In this document: positions 11,083 to 22,715 of the stretch, piece after piece | Layout of the letters: each line of letters begins with the position of its first letter | Position numbering within the stretch: position 1 is the stretch's first letter | Assembly (NCBI GenBank): GCA_010015805.1 | Contig: ML978139.1 | Coordinates: 62,001 to 126,000, forward strand | Origin: Rhizodiscina lignyota | Lineage: Eukaryota; Ascomycota; Dothideomycetes; Aulographales; Rhizodiscinaceae | Length of the DNA: 64,000 bases | Reading direction: 5' to 3' | Program-made: the position numbers and the translations under genes | Notes under the pieces: generated by a model | What the model was told of the DNA's origin: nothing | Database searches by the model: none | Seen by the model: only the letters and a program-made list of their open reading frames with translations

Positions 11083-12849
11083 GGCCAAAACGGCAGGGCC
11101 GAGAAGCGGAAATTCTGCCTCGCTTCTTCGACGCTCTCAATTTTACCGATGTCTTCGCCGGTTCGTTTTACTGTATCCAGGCTTAGACTAGCCGCACGGC
11201 GTCTCCCGCCGAGCAAGTCTATGCCTACGGCAAGGGCGCAGACGAGGGTAATGCCGGTGGCAACCCCGATGTCGGTTATTACGAGCGTCGGTAGCCAACT
11301 GGATGGGAGGAGTGGCATATGAGGAATGTTCGACATCTATATTTCTGAGTGACAGCGCTTGAGGCATGCTAGAGACTGGCAGCGTGGCTATAGTCATCTG
11401 TGATTTTATTCGGATCCTTGTTGTAGCGGTTTTATTGTATGAGCGAGTTAATATCATTCTAAGACCTCATAGACTAAACCTCTCTCTAAATGATATATCT
11501 TATTTCTTTATTTATCTAGCTCTGCTTGTCTAAATCGGAAGATATATACAAAGTACATACATGTAGTGTAAGTGATGGTGACTAAGCATACCCATCTACA
11601 TGTACCAGACGCTGTCGCGGTTAACGTTCACTTTTAACGTCCCCTTACGAAAATACCTCTCTCGCCAATGTTACCACCATTTTGCCTTGACTATTTGCAT
11701 GACCGTAGCCAGCTTCCAGATTACCCTTTCAGGAGTGAACTATACAGCGAAATCTCGAACTATCATTCGGCCTTTATGGAGCTAAGACAGGAATTCTACA
11801 GCCTTACCTGTCACTTGTGCTTACTTCTCTTTCTGATTCGCGTAACCGTACCTTCGCTCTATAAGTAAATACTACACTTCCAACGAGCTGCTTAGACTAC
11901 TGCCGAAGTCTTCTGTGCTTGGCCCGGTGCCAGAGTCGTCGAATAGCGTATACAAGGTCCATGGACTGGAGGGCGCAACAGCATTCACCTTTGTGACTAT
12001 TCTCTTCTTCTCTGGGCTTTTGTAGAGAAGTTGGATCACCGTATCAGCGTAGACCGTGTTATGTAACGATGGGCATGAATTCTGCTACGCTTTGAAGATG
12101 GAAAGACAGGCCGATTATTGGTTAATTACTCCATAGTTTATGAATCTTTTGATAGCTCTTTTTAAGAGCGATATGGAAGTTTTGAATAACATGAATGATT
12201 CCAATCATTCAAAGTTAAATATATGAAGCAGAATTCCTTGAACTTGCCTGCTGTCTTAAACCGATCACATAACAAACAATCCCTACTTTTGGACGGCCCT
12301 TAACCAGTGCAGATTGAGTGTAGAATCAAAGTGGGGTCAGAGGGTAGCACAGTAGTTTGTATAATACAAGAATTATGGAACGGCTTGCCATTGCCATATG
12401 TATGGAGGAGAGGAGATTGTATGCAGAAACGGACCCCTTTAAAAGTCCAATCTCAAGGTCGATGTCTACTCCGTACGCTAGTCCGTTTACAGACGCGCCA
12501 CGTTTGATGCACGCGACGCCCGCCATAACGCTCCCACCGCGACCGGAAAGTTTCCAATATGTCGTTTAGAGCGTCTCACATCTTTGCGCTTTGGTCGCGT
12601 CGCCGCTCGCTACCTTCTCTTCTATCCGTACACATCAATTGCTTCTGTAAATCTTTCTAATTGGCGCCTTCGGCCCTTTCAGCTTCCTCCTGTACATACG
12701 GCGACTGCCCACCCCCCTACTCCGTACCTCTACTGAGGGACTGCCACGATTTCAATCTATGAGCCTGCTATCCCGCACCCAATAACACCAATCGGACAAT
12801 ATCATCATTTCCCCAGAAAGTCGGCCGCGCGCCTCGTACATGATCAGGA
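11083..12849. other. AT-rich intergenic stretch
   Basis: About 1.8 kb, noticeably AT-rich from about 11460 to 12260, with a short hairpin (GCTCTTTTTAAGAGC near 12156). ORFs at 11079-11336 (minus) and 11668-11868 (plus) have no recognisable motif. The composition suggests old, mutated DNA, but no element ends were identified. Confidence 0.4.
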
Positions 12850-15233
12850 ATGATGGATAACACAGACGTACCCGACCTTGTCGGTCGGCTTGGCCGTGAG
12901 GACGACTCTGGGCGCAAGATGGCCGCGTTCAAGCTGCAATCTGCGATCGCGGATCCGAGTTTTGCGGACGTGTTCGTTAGCGAAGGAGGGCTGCCGAAGC
13001 TCAGGGAACTGTGTCTGCACGCGAATGGGAACACGTTGGCATATGGGTTAACGAGCTTGAGCAAGTTGTTGGAGCTGGACATGGGATGGGATATTGTCTC
13101 CGGGGACTTGATTGAGAGGGTAGGTGTGGTGTGGTTCTTCCAAGATTCGAGATTCGTTGGAGTGAGCATTGGCTGGTGAAAGAATGCTAATACATAAGTT
13201 GCAGGCAGTGCAATTGGTTGTCACTCAACCACTTGTGAATATCCTCAGAGGCGCAATGTCGATTCTCGTCGCCGTAGTATCCTATCCACATTCACATCAG
13301 AATGTCGAGCGATCGGAAAAGGATGGCACAGACTCGTTCGGCTTCAAAGCCCTCAAGCCTTCAATAGCGATATACCCTCAATTTCTAGAGATGCTCGTCT
13401 CACGCCTCTCATCCGGCGACCACATTCTCGGTGCGAACGCGCTACAATTAGTCAATGCGCTCATGCGCGATGCTCTAGTAAACGACACGGACGCAGAGTG
13501 GTCGAGATTCATCAAGAAGCTGCAGGATCTGGGAGTGATCAAGGCTGTCTATGTGCTCATGCAGAGCACTGCGCTGACAGACCTTGCACACCCGCTCTTA
13601 GACTTCCAGCAGCTGACGAAGTTGATGTTGAAGAAGTGGCGAGACGTCCGAATTGACATGGAGAAGCCGGAGCATAGGCGAGCTCTTAAGGCGCTGGATT
13701 CGGCAAGCTATCCTGAGCGACTGACCAAGGAGAATAATGCAAGCGGGAGCAAGAGAAACCATCCTGAGAAGTGGAGGAGACTAGGATTTGAGACGGAAAG
13801 CCCGGCATGGGAGTTTGACCAAGTCGGCTTCTTGGGCATGATGGACGTCACAGACTTTGTGAGGAAGGACCAGGACCAGTATCAGAAGCTACTCCTGGAG
13901 CAGAGCAATATGCCATCTGAGCAGCGGTGTCCGATTGCACGAGCGAGTCTAAGCGTCACGGCCATTTTATACGAGCACTTTGAAGTCGACAAGGCGGCAG
14001 AGGAAGATCGAGGGCAGTATGCCAACGCACTGGAATCGAGATCAGGATTCGACAAGGCATTTAGACCACTCTTATTGCATTGGTCCAGACTGCACACGGC
14101 TGGCTTGAATGGTTTCCTGAGGCTATGGAAGGCGACGGGAGCAGAAGTAGAGGACTTTGAAAAGGTGGAAGATTTGGTGAGGATACTAGTTGAGCAAGTT
14201 GTCGGACAGGCACCCAGGATAAAAGATATGCAAGAGGTTGAAGATGAACTGCAGGATTTTGACTATCAGAAGTTGAGAGAGCTTCAGATGGAGTTGTTAG
14301 AGCTGACATTTGAGGATGCTTGGGGTCATCACTTACGGTAAGATTTGACTTTCCACAATGTGATATCAACGAGGCTAACTTGCTTACAGTCAGGTACGAG
14401 ACGAGCTCAACCACGAAGCGCTACAATTCATCAAGGAGCAGCGCATCCGGTGTCTTCTGCAGGGCGACTGGTTCCCACACATCCTAGGTTACGCCACGGA
14501 CACTGGACCAGTCACAAAGCAAACGCTTGCGCGTAATGTACCATCAGGATGGCGCTATGTCCGTCTGTCCCACAACAGACGCTACCTTCACTACGCCGAC
14601 TTCAACGAGAAGACGGCAGATGCGCCTTCACTCGATGCTCTGAACGAAAAGATCGATCTCTCGATTGTCTCCTCTGTAGACTCGAAAGTCTCCACTTCTC
14701 GTCCTTCAACGCCTAACACATCTTCTACAATCACTGGAGGAAACCATGCGCTTCTCAATGGCACCAGTTCATCGACTCCTAACGGCCATACTCCAGAACC
14801 CGGATCGAAACACACCGCTTCCGCTTCTGCTTCCACGACACTTACGATCCATGGATACCTACCTACCTCATCACCTCCACGATCAAGACATGGGCATAAC
14901 AAATCCGGCAGTCAGGGCCAGCAAACGAAGGAGTCTGTACTATTGACGCTACACCCTCAGAGCCATACATTAGCGAGCGAGTGGCTTGACGGGCTGCTTA
15001 TGCTGTTGAATCAACAACCTATCACGGCAGATACGAACAAACTCGTGCGCCTAATCGGCGGATACGGACTCAGAATCCGACTCCTGAATGTTCGATTCGA
15101 AGATGTCGGGCTTGGGCTGGGAGAGAATTCTGGCAAGGCGTTGGCGAACGGACTTGGCGAGAACGGGGAGATGAAGATGCCAGGTAGGGAGGGGCTGGAT
15201 GAGGAGTACTATTATGAGATTGCTGGCATGTAG
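12850..15233 (+). CDS. ELMO/CED-12 domain protein
   Basis: Three exons (12850-13119, 13205-14337, 14390-15233) encode about 748 residues. Intron 1 (GTAGGT...TTGCAG) joins LIER to AVQLVVTQPLVNILRGAMSI. Intron 2 (GTAAGA...TTACAG) joins HHLR to QVRDELNHEAL. The N-terminal ~190 residues are an ARM-like helical region (KMAAFKLQSAIADPSFADVF). An ELMO/CED-12 core follows around residues 250-430 (LGFETESPAWEFDQVGFLGM, GLNGFLRLW). The C-terminal part has a PH-like region (WRYVRLSHNRRYLHYADF), interrupted by a Ser/Thr-rich insert. In animals ELMO proteins pair with DOCK-type Rac exchange factors; fungal members are presumed to act in Rac/Cdc42 control of polarity. ATG codons at 12850 and 12853 are both usable. 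Confidence 0.82.
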
Positions 15234-15759
15234 GAACGGTACGGTTGCATGACTTGTACGTACGGGGATTCTCGGATCATGCCTTTCCGGATATGTCCAG
15301 CATTTTGGTTCGAGCTTTTGAAAGTACGATCAAGATACCCAGTAGAGCGGGTTGGCGCTCTGTATGTATATTTGCTGTAATTGAAAGATGATTTTTTTTT
15401 CATCCTCGAGTGCTCTGCAGATTTCCGTGCTCGGCTGACGATATGGTTCTCGGACTAAATTGAGTGGCTGGCTAACGATATCGCAGCCACTGAACGGTGA
15501 TTTTAAATAGACAATAGATCAGTGCTGCTACTGCTTGATCACATCTGCTAGTCGGGGATATCTATTCTAATATTAACATTCTATATTGTCACCGTATTTG
15601 ACGGTAAGAATGTTCTTATAGTGTTTAATTACTATTATACTCTATATTACAAACACACTTTGAGTTTGATCATATTATAAACATATTTTGTGTTTGAGAT
15701 ACTGCTATAAACACACTTTGTGCTAACAGTTATATTGAATATTTAAACAGTGTTCTGTC
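15234..15759. repeat. AT-rich patch with a fold-back and imperfect tandem repeats
   Basis: Two structures lie just upstream of the 5S gene. A fold-back pairs AACATTCT (15575-15582) plus ACCGT (15591-15595) with ACGGTAAGAATGTT (15601-15614), leaving an 8-nt bulge. After it come three imperfect repeats of about 28-30 nt, starting at 15651, 15679 and 15709. Each opens with AAACACACTTTG or its variant AAACATATTTTG. Some differences between copies are C-to-T transitions, as in repeat-induced point mutation, but the tract is short. It may be the remnant of a small inverted-repeat element; no target-site duplication was identified. Confidence 0.4.
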
Positions 15760-15878
15760 ACATACGACCATAGCTCGTGGAAAATAGGGCCTCTCGTCCG
15801 ATCGACCTTACTCAAGCCACGAAGCGGGAAGTTAGTACTACGGTGGGTGACCACGTGGGAATCCCTCCTGTTGTATGT
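15760..15878 (+). rRNA. 5S ribosomal RNA, dispersed copy
   Basis: The 119-nt sequence begins ACATACGACCATA and ends TGTTGTATGT, the classic fungal 5S termini, which pair with each other as helix I. Internal hallmarks are present: GTCCGATC, CTCAAGCCACGAAGCGGG, GTTAGTACTACGGTGGGTGAC and GGGAATCCC. The helix II strands (CTCGTGG and CCACGAAG) remain complementary, which argues for a functional gene. The internal promoter (A box and C box) lies in the AAGCC...GGTGGGTGACC part. A TATA-like AT tract (about 15731-15748) precedes it and a run of nine T follows. Single scattered 5S genes outside the rDNA are normal for filamentous ascomycetes. Confidence 0.93.
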
Positions 15879-15886
15879 TTTTTTTT
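15878..15886 (+). terminator. RNA polymerase III poly-T terminator of the 5S gene
   Basis: Nine consecutive T residues directly at the 3' end of the 5S sequence, as expected for Pol III termination. Confidence 0.85.
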
Positions 15887-16208
15887 GGCTTCATTTTTTT
15901 CCCCTTCAGCTTTTCTTATACATATCTTTCATTTGTCGGGGGACTTCTCATTGTTTGTTGATCATGAGCGCTAAGGAGGGGTGGAGTGGTTTGGAGGGGC
16001 CGGAGATCATCTAAGCTAGGGGCCAGATGCCACCTAGCTTTGGGTGGGGTCCGCACAGAATTTGGTTGAGGAAAGAAAACTTCCTGAGGCTTTTTTCTTA
16101 ACCACATGAAGGTAAATCAGTCATGAACAGTACAATAGACGATATAGAGTGCATTCAGGCTTTATTGCTGTTTCTCGCCCATCGTAAGCCCTCTCGCTAT
16201 TTCTTTCA
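15887..16208. other. Intergenic with one hairpin
   Basis: Short gap between the 5S gene and the O-methyltransferase stop. It contains a T/C-rich tract and an 11-bp stem with a short loop (AAGCTAGGGGC at 16013-16023 against GCCACCTAGCTT at 16029-16040, including one G-T pair). No gene seen. Confidence 0.4.
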
Positions 16209-17446
16209 TCATTCGTCTGCTAAAACAGCTTCGATGACACTCTCACTTGCGGGATCCTTCTGCCAAATTCCATTCAACTTCAGTCCCGCTGCTGCTAAAA
16301 GCTCTCGCCATTGGTCTTCAGTTCGTTCACGGGCTACAAGCATGCCCATCATTGTCCAATCCAGGCTTGTTTGCTGCCAAGGGGCACCCTCGTCGAACAA
16401 GACGTTCTCGTTGATGAGGATCTTGCTGTACCCAGGGGTCATAGCATCACGAAGGTGTGATAAAATGGCATTGCACTGACTGTCTGGCCAGTCATGAAGT
16501 ACAAGCCGCAAGAAATATGCTCGTGCACCACGGTATTCCATCGGCTGGGGCGAGAAGAAGTCGTGCGGAACAGGCTTTATTGCTGGGGGTAGACTCGAGG
16601 ACGAGCTCTTGGCCTCGTCTATCACTTTAGGAGTATCCTCGAGCACCAGCTGGCCGGGAATATTGGGAAACTTGCTATGAAACGCAGTAATATCATGGCC
16701 GAGTCCGCCACCGACATCAACGAGGAGGGGTCCTTGTCCAGATCCGCTCCCGAGGCGCTCCTCACACGGATAGTAGTCAACCCAGCGTGGGCGCGCTTTG
16801 GCATATCCTTGCATGAAGTTGTTGAACGCGGTCCCCAGGCGGGTATTCGACTGGAGTACAGCAAAGAACGGCCTATCAGTCCTCAAACCATACTGGACAG
16901 GGCCATCATTCGAATCGGTTGGGACTTGATAGTTCGTTTTTGCGAGAAATTCAGGAAGGCCGTGGAATGTTGGAATCATTCCCTCGAAGCTGTATATCAA
17001 CCCTCCTCTAATCGTAGGGTCGTTTGAGGCCATGGAAAAAGGTGACCCGCAGTACTGGTCCCGCCCAATCTCTTTCACGATGCCGTAAGAGGCCAGATGC
17101 TTCATTACCCTAGCTTTATAATATATCTTAAGCTGCAGTCTTCATTTCAAGGGTCGAAGTACATACCAACCAATTGGGGATCTGCTTTGGTGCCTTCTGC
17201 CAATTGAGCACTACTCATCGGTTCTTCACCCAGTTTCGTGAGTATGCCCAAGTCAAAAGCAGTTCTGAGAGCAGCTGTTCGACTTGGCTCGCCCCAACCA
17301 ATCCGTGCCAATTTCTCAGGAGGAATCTCTAGCTCTTCAATGAGCGAGCTGGCTGCAGCAATGATCTTCTGCCTCGCAGTCTGGTCATTCGAGTCGCGCA
17401 GGAGTTGGCCATTTTTGACAATTTCGTCGATCAATGCAGCCGCCAT
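16209..17446 (-). CDS. Plant/fungal-type SAM-dependent O-methyltransferase
   Basis: Two exons on the minus strand, 17446-17163 and 17109-16209, encode about 394 residues. The GTACTT...GCTAG intron (53 nt) was chosen because only it joins DPQLVG to the VMKHLASYG frame. The N-terminal ~110 residues form the winged-helix dimerisation region (WGEPSRTAALRTAFDLGIL). The SAM-binding motif I is LLVDVGGGLGHD near residue 225. LRLVLHDWPDSQC near residue 300 carries the catalytic-base His typical of the Methyltransf_2 family. The length agrees with sterigmatocystin/aflatoxin-pathway O-methyltransferases. The enzyme should methylate a phenolic hydroxyl of a secondary metabolite; the substrate is unknown. 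No polyketide synthase or other biosynthetic gene is nearby, so it may act alone or be a remnant of a cluster. Confidence 0.85.
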
Positions 17447-19490
17447 TGCAATTGATTAATACGGGAATGATTGAATAGAGAAAGCTAGAGATTATGGATT
17501 TAAGCGACTTGGGGGCCTGGCCGTGAAATATATGAAAGTTGTTACCCATCCCTGCTGGGATTCCATTCCTAAATGTTGTCTGTACGGCGAATGGAAATAG
17601 GTGCTGCGGTACACAACAACGGAAGCTGAGAGGGTGCTAGACCTCTTTTGGTGATGTGATGCTAATCCCTTTTCTGAGTTTCAAATCGATCAAAAGCCCG
17701 CTACTTTCGGATCTCCCAAGGATTTTTCCTCTTTTGCTTTTCATTATTTGAGTACAGCGACAGCTGCAGTTATACCAAGAAGCTAATTCCTAAGCCAGTG
17801 AACAAGGCTACCAAGTCTTAGGTAGGTTGGCCCAGCCGCCATTGCAGTATGTATGTGCTTACTCCCAGTTCTTCCGAACGCCTTCACTCCTTCATTTCTC
17901 AGCTACAACGGCGCATCTTGAAGCCGCAGGTACATATCTGAGCTCCGATCCTTAGGAGCTGAGACATCGAACTTTATACTTTTTGCTAAGGGCTATACGA
18001 TTCATGCACCTAGGAAGGTTCCGGAAAACTTAGTATCACTCCGTATTACTCGAGAATATGCCACGAGAAGCTCGATTCTCTTTCAGCACTTGGTAAGTTG
18101 GCCGTGCTATTAGTCTCTACATCTTTTTGGATTTGATGCAGGGATTTATCCAGATATGCTCTTAATTGCATATCGTACTGCCATTAGCTGAGTACGCCAA
18201 TCTCATAATTTCGTTCTACGCTGCACATTTATTCCAACATCACCTTCAAATATCATGTCCAACAAGATCTCATCTCTTCTTGTTCATTCAGTCAACAGTG
18301 GGATTCAATATGGAGAGTTACCATGTATGAAAAAGCATTTGTTACGATGCAAACCCCGTCCACAAAAGCTATGGAAATGGTGGCATCGAAAGGTGTTGGG
18401 ATCTGAGCCCTTGGACTCCCTCCCAGCTTTATCCGTCTTCTGATGGAACTGTAACAAGGTATGTTCTCGACGACCTCCTTTCGTGAGAGACATTCCGATC
18501 ACTGAAACAGAACTTGAAGTCACTGCCTCTCAATACTAACTCAGTGGTATCTTATCTGGCGACTCGATTATCACATCCTCTAAAGTGTTCTAGCAGTCAT
18601 ACTCTATTCCTAATCACAGCAGATCCTGGAGTAGCTTAAGAGCCCTAGCTTATGTGAGTATCAAGGCCAGTGCCGTAAGGATTCTGAATTGGAACTAACC
18701 GCCGTCCTCTGCAGTTCTAGCAATGCGGCATGCTCTGGATCAACCGTCAGAGGCGTTCGCTAGCACTAGCGCCCTTTCCATGTGTATGCAAATCCCCCTC
18801 CACACAGATTAACATCCATGATCTGTCATCGACCATTCCGAAATGCCTGAGCCTTCCTCCAATGCGGCCAATCAGAACTCGAGACCTGACGCCAATGAAC
18901 GCTGGCTCGAAGCAAGCGCTGTGGTGTGTCCAACATCTTCATCGGCCATCTCTTCAGAAATCTCCCTCATGATCAAGTCAGTAGCGATGCTTAAAAACCA
19001 TGAGGTCCGGCAGAGGCGGAAGCAATCACACTAGTTGCGAAATCAGCATGACTCCGTATATGGCACGAGCCCGGTGGCCGAAAGTCAAGCCGTGTAGAGT
19101 TGAACTGTTCGTAAGTCCGCGCCAGCGATATGAATGGACCCCAGTCACAATTGAACGCAAGCTCCCCGCGCACGCGAACCCAAGTTGTGGTACATATGTA
19201 CCATACAAAGTACCGGCTCCTTTGAAGAAAGCTGAAGCCCGTAATCTTGAATTCTTCAGACCCGCGCAAGCTACATAATCTGAAGCAGGTCTTCGTGCCC
19301 GCGCCCTCGATCAGCTCTGCGTCTATCCGCTGCAATGGCGATGTCTTGAGGAATTGTAGGCGCTATGCTGTAATCGCAGTATCACCAGATCTATGTCAGT
19401 AATGATAACCGAGTATATGTATATACAACGCCACATTGGGTATGGCGCAACAACTCCCAAAGAAGTCACAATGCAGGATTAAATATTAGC
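17447..19490. other. Two-kilobase gap with weak coding hints
   Basis: No gene could be built. A plus-strand ORF at 18255-18443 starts in fair context. The stretch to 19034 contains several splice-like signals and Ser-rich fragments, but frames do not join into convincing protein. A perfect 16-bp palindrome, TGGTACATATGTACCA, lies at 19188-19203. The part next to 17446 should hold the O-methyltransferase promoter. Confidence 0.4.
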
Positions 19491-22400
19491 TCATGCTCTG
19501 ACTCGGGCCAGTTCCTCTTTCGCCTCACCCATGCCGCCCACAGGAGTGAAGCCCCAACCGCCCTTCTTCCTCCTGCCTCTGCGATCGCCATATTGCTCAT
19601 CAAACTTCTTGATAGCTACCAAGCTGCTCATGTCCTCACTGATGCTCGCGCTAATCTCCTGAATCGCTCTCTCGAAATGCCTCACTTCAAGCGTGCGTTT
19701 CTCTGGATGCTGGTACTCCTTGTTTCCCTTCTCGGATGCTCTGACAGCAGCTTCATTCTCCTCGCGTACGCAGGCAAGGGCAGTGGCCACACACAGGTTC
19801 TTGAGATCGGAGCCTGAATAGAATGGAGTACGAGTCGCGAGATCTGACAGGGAGACTTCTGGACTGAGGACTTCATCTTTGAGGTGGATGCCCAAGATTG
19901 CCTCACGGTCTTTGTCGGTAGGTAAATCGACCAATAGACGTCTCGGTAGCCTCCGCAATACTGCGTCATCGAGATCGAACGGTCGATTTGTTGCAACCAT
20001 GATGAAAACACTCATGTCGTTCATTCCATCCCACTCTCGTAGGAACTGGTTAATGATTTCTCGATGTACGGTTCGGTTCCCTGTGCCAGAGCGCATTCTG
20101 AAAAGTGCATCTGCTTCGTCGATGAACACCACACAAGGCGAGAGCTTCCTTGCCAGCGTGAATATCGCCTTGACATTCTTTTCGCCTTCTCCAACGTACA
20201 TATCGTTGACCTCACTAGCGCTGACTTCAAGCACCGTAGCTCCACTCTCACGAGCGACTGCTTTGGCGAGTAGCGTCTTGCCAGTCCCGGGAGGGCCGTA
20301 TAATAGCAGTCCAGGAATTTTGTCCGTTGCGAGGACACCGTACTTGAAAGCGTCAGGGCGTAACATGCTGAGTGACGTGAGAGTCTTCAAGCTTTCAATG
20401 CTCTCGGCCGGCGCGTGCACGTCCTGAAATGTTGTCTTAATATTCTGCCGATCAATCACACCAGAGAGAAGCCTTCTCTCATGATCGTTACAGTTAGCCC
20501 TGATGTTCTCGAGCCTTTGCTCAATATCGGAGCTACCAAAGGGATCCATTTCACGCTCAACTTGACGTTGCACTGCGCACCAGGCGAATTTGGCGGCGTC
20601 TGAGAGTCGTATGACCGTCATTGCGAGGTTGAGTTGGTGAGCAAGTGAGTCCACAGACGCTGATTTTGGTGGACGGAGGCCGAGTGCAGTCATGCAGATG
20701 CGGTGTGTCTCTTCATGTGTGAGAGGTCTACGGCCCAGCGCATTACGGTTCTCCTGATTCAAAATGGATTGGAGCTTGCTCTGACTGAGATTTGAAGCTA
20801 TATCTTGGAATGTTGGGTCGATCCGACGAATCATGTCTCGCAGGTAGCGGTGGTTGATCTCTTCGGTGCGTTCTCGACCTGCTTTCATCCAAGGATCTTC
20901 GTTTGCAATCTCATACCCGGGTTCATCAGGAGAGTCAGTGAAAGGCATGGCAGCTGCGGTTTGATATGCGGTATGGTACGTTTTTGAATATGACTCGGTT
21001 TCGGAAGGCGAGGCACCATAGGCGCTTGGGACTAGAATGGTTCTGAAAGGGCCTTCTTCATGTTCGGCTTGCAGTGTCCGAATTCCAGCAGTGGACAAAT
21101 CAGGTACCAGATCCGCTGCAGACGTAGCGCCAACAATCATGATGTTTTGGCCATCACTTCGCATCCACTTGACAATCGCAGCTAACCTGTGAAGGATTGC
21201 ACTGCCCATGCGAGAGTTCATAATTTCCTTGAAATCTTGAACGAGGATGATGGTCTTGCGATCTTTAAGGTCTGATACGAATGAGGCGGGCGCATCTCTA
21301 GCAGGCGATATTTTGAACTGTGCTTCGGCCACTTTAGACGATCCCGAGAAAATCGCTTGCACCATGTCCGATTCCTTAGATTCCGCAGGACAGCTGTCAG
21401 TGAAGAATTCGGCCTCTTGAGCCTTTGCTTTTCGGCTGCTCCGACTTTGAGATCTCCTCTTCTCTTCATTTGCTGAAGCAAGAGTTGCAAGCAAATAAGG
21501 TACCTTGACACCCGCGTCTTCACGGCGTGAGGATCTGAGCTCAGATCTATTGGAATGCCTCGGCCATCTCTCCTCTGCATCGGGATTTAATGTCTTGAGA
21601 AAGCCAACTATATCATTTAACTGTTTTCCGGCGCGGCGGAGTGGATTTCGACCCTTCCCATCCCCAAAAGTGATGATAGGTTGTGTCAAGGTCACTGCTT
21701 GGGGCGGAGGCGGATTGGAGTTAGGATGGCCATCATCCTCGGAATATTCATCGATGACTTCTTCGTTAAAGTCGTAGAGCGGGCTTTGATGTGTCTCAAA
21801 TCCAAGAGTTCGAATAGAGCGCAGTTCTGGCTCCGAGCCTTCTCCAAGATAATCGGCTCCAATTTCGGCGATATCTTGCGCGTTCACTTGAATCACGTCC
21901 GCGCCTACTGTTGAAGCAATTTCCTTGACCATGTCACCGAGAAAGACAATGCCACCATCAGTAGGAGAGTGTAGCACAATGTTGGATCTTGCTGCAGGAA
22001 ACAGCAAGGGGCCTTGCTGTGGTATTGAAAGGCTCGCAGCAATAGCAGCCTTGATTTCGGCTTGTATCCAAAAGTCGGGCGACCAACCAATATCAGTGTG
22101 TTTTGTCTCGTCAGACGAAGATTCCTCCGCGGTCGAATGGTCGGATTTTAACTTCCTATTGAGGTCATCAAAGGCTCGATGGGCATCTCCCTGTGTGCAC
22201 GGCACAGCAATGGTCGCCAAAATCTCTTTCTGCTCTTTGCTGTGGACATTGAGCGCACAGCTGTACGACGATCGTGGCTTCGAGTCTACCGACTCTTCCG
22301 CGAGCTTAACATTTTGCTTTAGAAACCACTTTGGTATGGAGGGCGGTGGTGTGCCATCTATGCGGGCTGCAATTCTTTGTCCCTTCTCCGATCGAGGCAA

Positions 22401-22715
22401 AAATGCTTCCAACACCCGCCTTGGACCGTCATCGCGACTACTTTGCGTGGGACCATCACTGCGACTACTCTGTGCTACCTCGGGGCTGTCCTTTGAGTTC
22501 TTCGAGTTCTTGACGTTGTCGTCCGGACGTTTGTCTGCTTCATTTTGTTCTGCCTGGTCGAGCGTCGACTCTGCTGGCTCGAATGGCCCGCCTGGCCGTC
22601 TAGGGAAGAAAGAGGAAGCTCGAGAGTGGAAGCGGCGGGCGTAACGGCGGCCTGCAATGACTTGTGCGGGTGTCTTGGTGGCCGATAGAAGCGTCCGCGA
22701 TGCAATTGCATGCAT
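19491..22715 (-). CDS. Mitochondrial AAA ATPase, Msp1/spastin-like clade
   Basis: A single open frame. It extends to 22802, but I place the start at the ATG at 22715, because MHAIASRTLLSATK followed by Arg-rich RRYARRFHSR looks like a mitochondrial presequence. This gives 1074 residues. A long, poorly conserved N-terminal region of ~650 residues is followed by one AAA domain. Walker A is GPPGTGKT at about residue 807. Walker B is VVFIDEAD. The sensor-1/arginine-finger region is ATNRPFDLDDAVLRRLPRR. The C-terminal lid is followed by a basic RRGRRKKGGWGF motif. The domain resembles the 'meiotic' AAA clade (Msp1, Yta6/Sap1, spastin). Msp1 extracts misplaced tail-anchored proteins from mitochondria; that role here is inference, since the N-terminus is far longer than in Msp1. 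It is head-to-head with a GET2-like gene. Confidence 0.83.
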   Translation of the reverse strand: MHAIASRTLLSATKTPAQVIAGRRYARRFHSRASSFFPRRPGGPFEPAESTLDQAEQNEADKRPDDNVKNSKNSKDSPEVAQSSRSDGPTQSSRDDGPRRVLEAFLPRSEKGQRIAARIDGTPPPSIPKWFLKQNVKLAEESVDSKPRSSYSCALNVHSKEQKEILATIAVPCTQGDAHRAFDDLNRKLKSDHSTAEESSSDETKHTDIGWSPDFWIQAEIKAAIAASLSIPQQGPLLFPAARSNIVLHSPTDGGIVFLGDMVKEIASTVGADVIQVNAQDIAEIGADYLGEGSEPELRSIRTLGFETHQSPLYDFNEEVIDEYSEDDGHPNSNPPPPQAVTLTQPIITFGDGKGRNPLRRAGKQLNDIVGFLKTLNPDAEERWPRHSNRSELRSSRREDAGVKVPYLLATLASANEEKRRSQSRSSRKAKAQEAEFFTDSCPAESKESDMVQAIFSGSSKVAEAQFKISPARDAPASFVSDLKDRKTIILVQDFKEIMNSRMGSAILHRLAAIVKWMRSDGQNIMIVGATSAADLVPDLSTAGIRTLQAEHEEGPFRTILVPSAYGASPSETESYSKTYHTAYQTAAAMPFTDSPDEPGYEIANEDPWMKAGRERTEEINHRYLRDMIRRIDPTFQDIASNLSQSKLQSILNQENRNALGRRPLTHEETHRICMTALGLRPPKSASVDSLAHQLNLAMTVIRLSDAAKFAWCAVQRQVEREMDPFGSSDIEQRLENIRANCNDHERRLLSGVIDRQNIKTTFQDVHAPAESIESLKTLTSLSMLRPDAFKYGVLATDKIPGLLLYGPPGTGKTLLAKAVARESGATVLEVSASEVNDMYVGEGEKNVKAIFTLARKLSPCVVFIDEADALFRMRSGTGNRTVHREIINQFLREWDGMNDMSVFIMVATNRPFDLDDAVLRRLPRRLLVDLPTDKDREAILGIHLKDEVLSPEVSLSDLATRTPFYSGSDLKNLCVATALACVREENEAAVRASEKGNKEYQHPEKRTLEVRHFERAIQEISASISEDMSSLVAIKKFDEQYGDRRGRRKKGGWGFTPVGGMGEAKEELARVRA

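Noticed and set aside
12150-12170. Hairpin GCTCTTTTTAAGAGC
   Set aside because: Six-base stem in AT-rich DNA, expected by chance; no gene end nearby.
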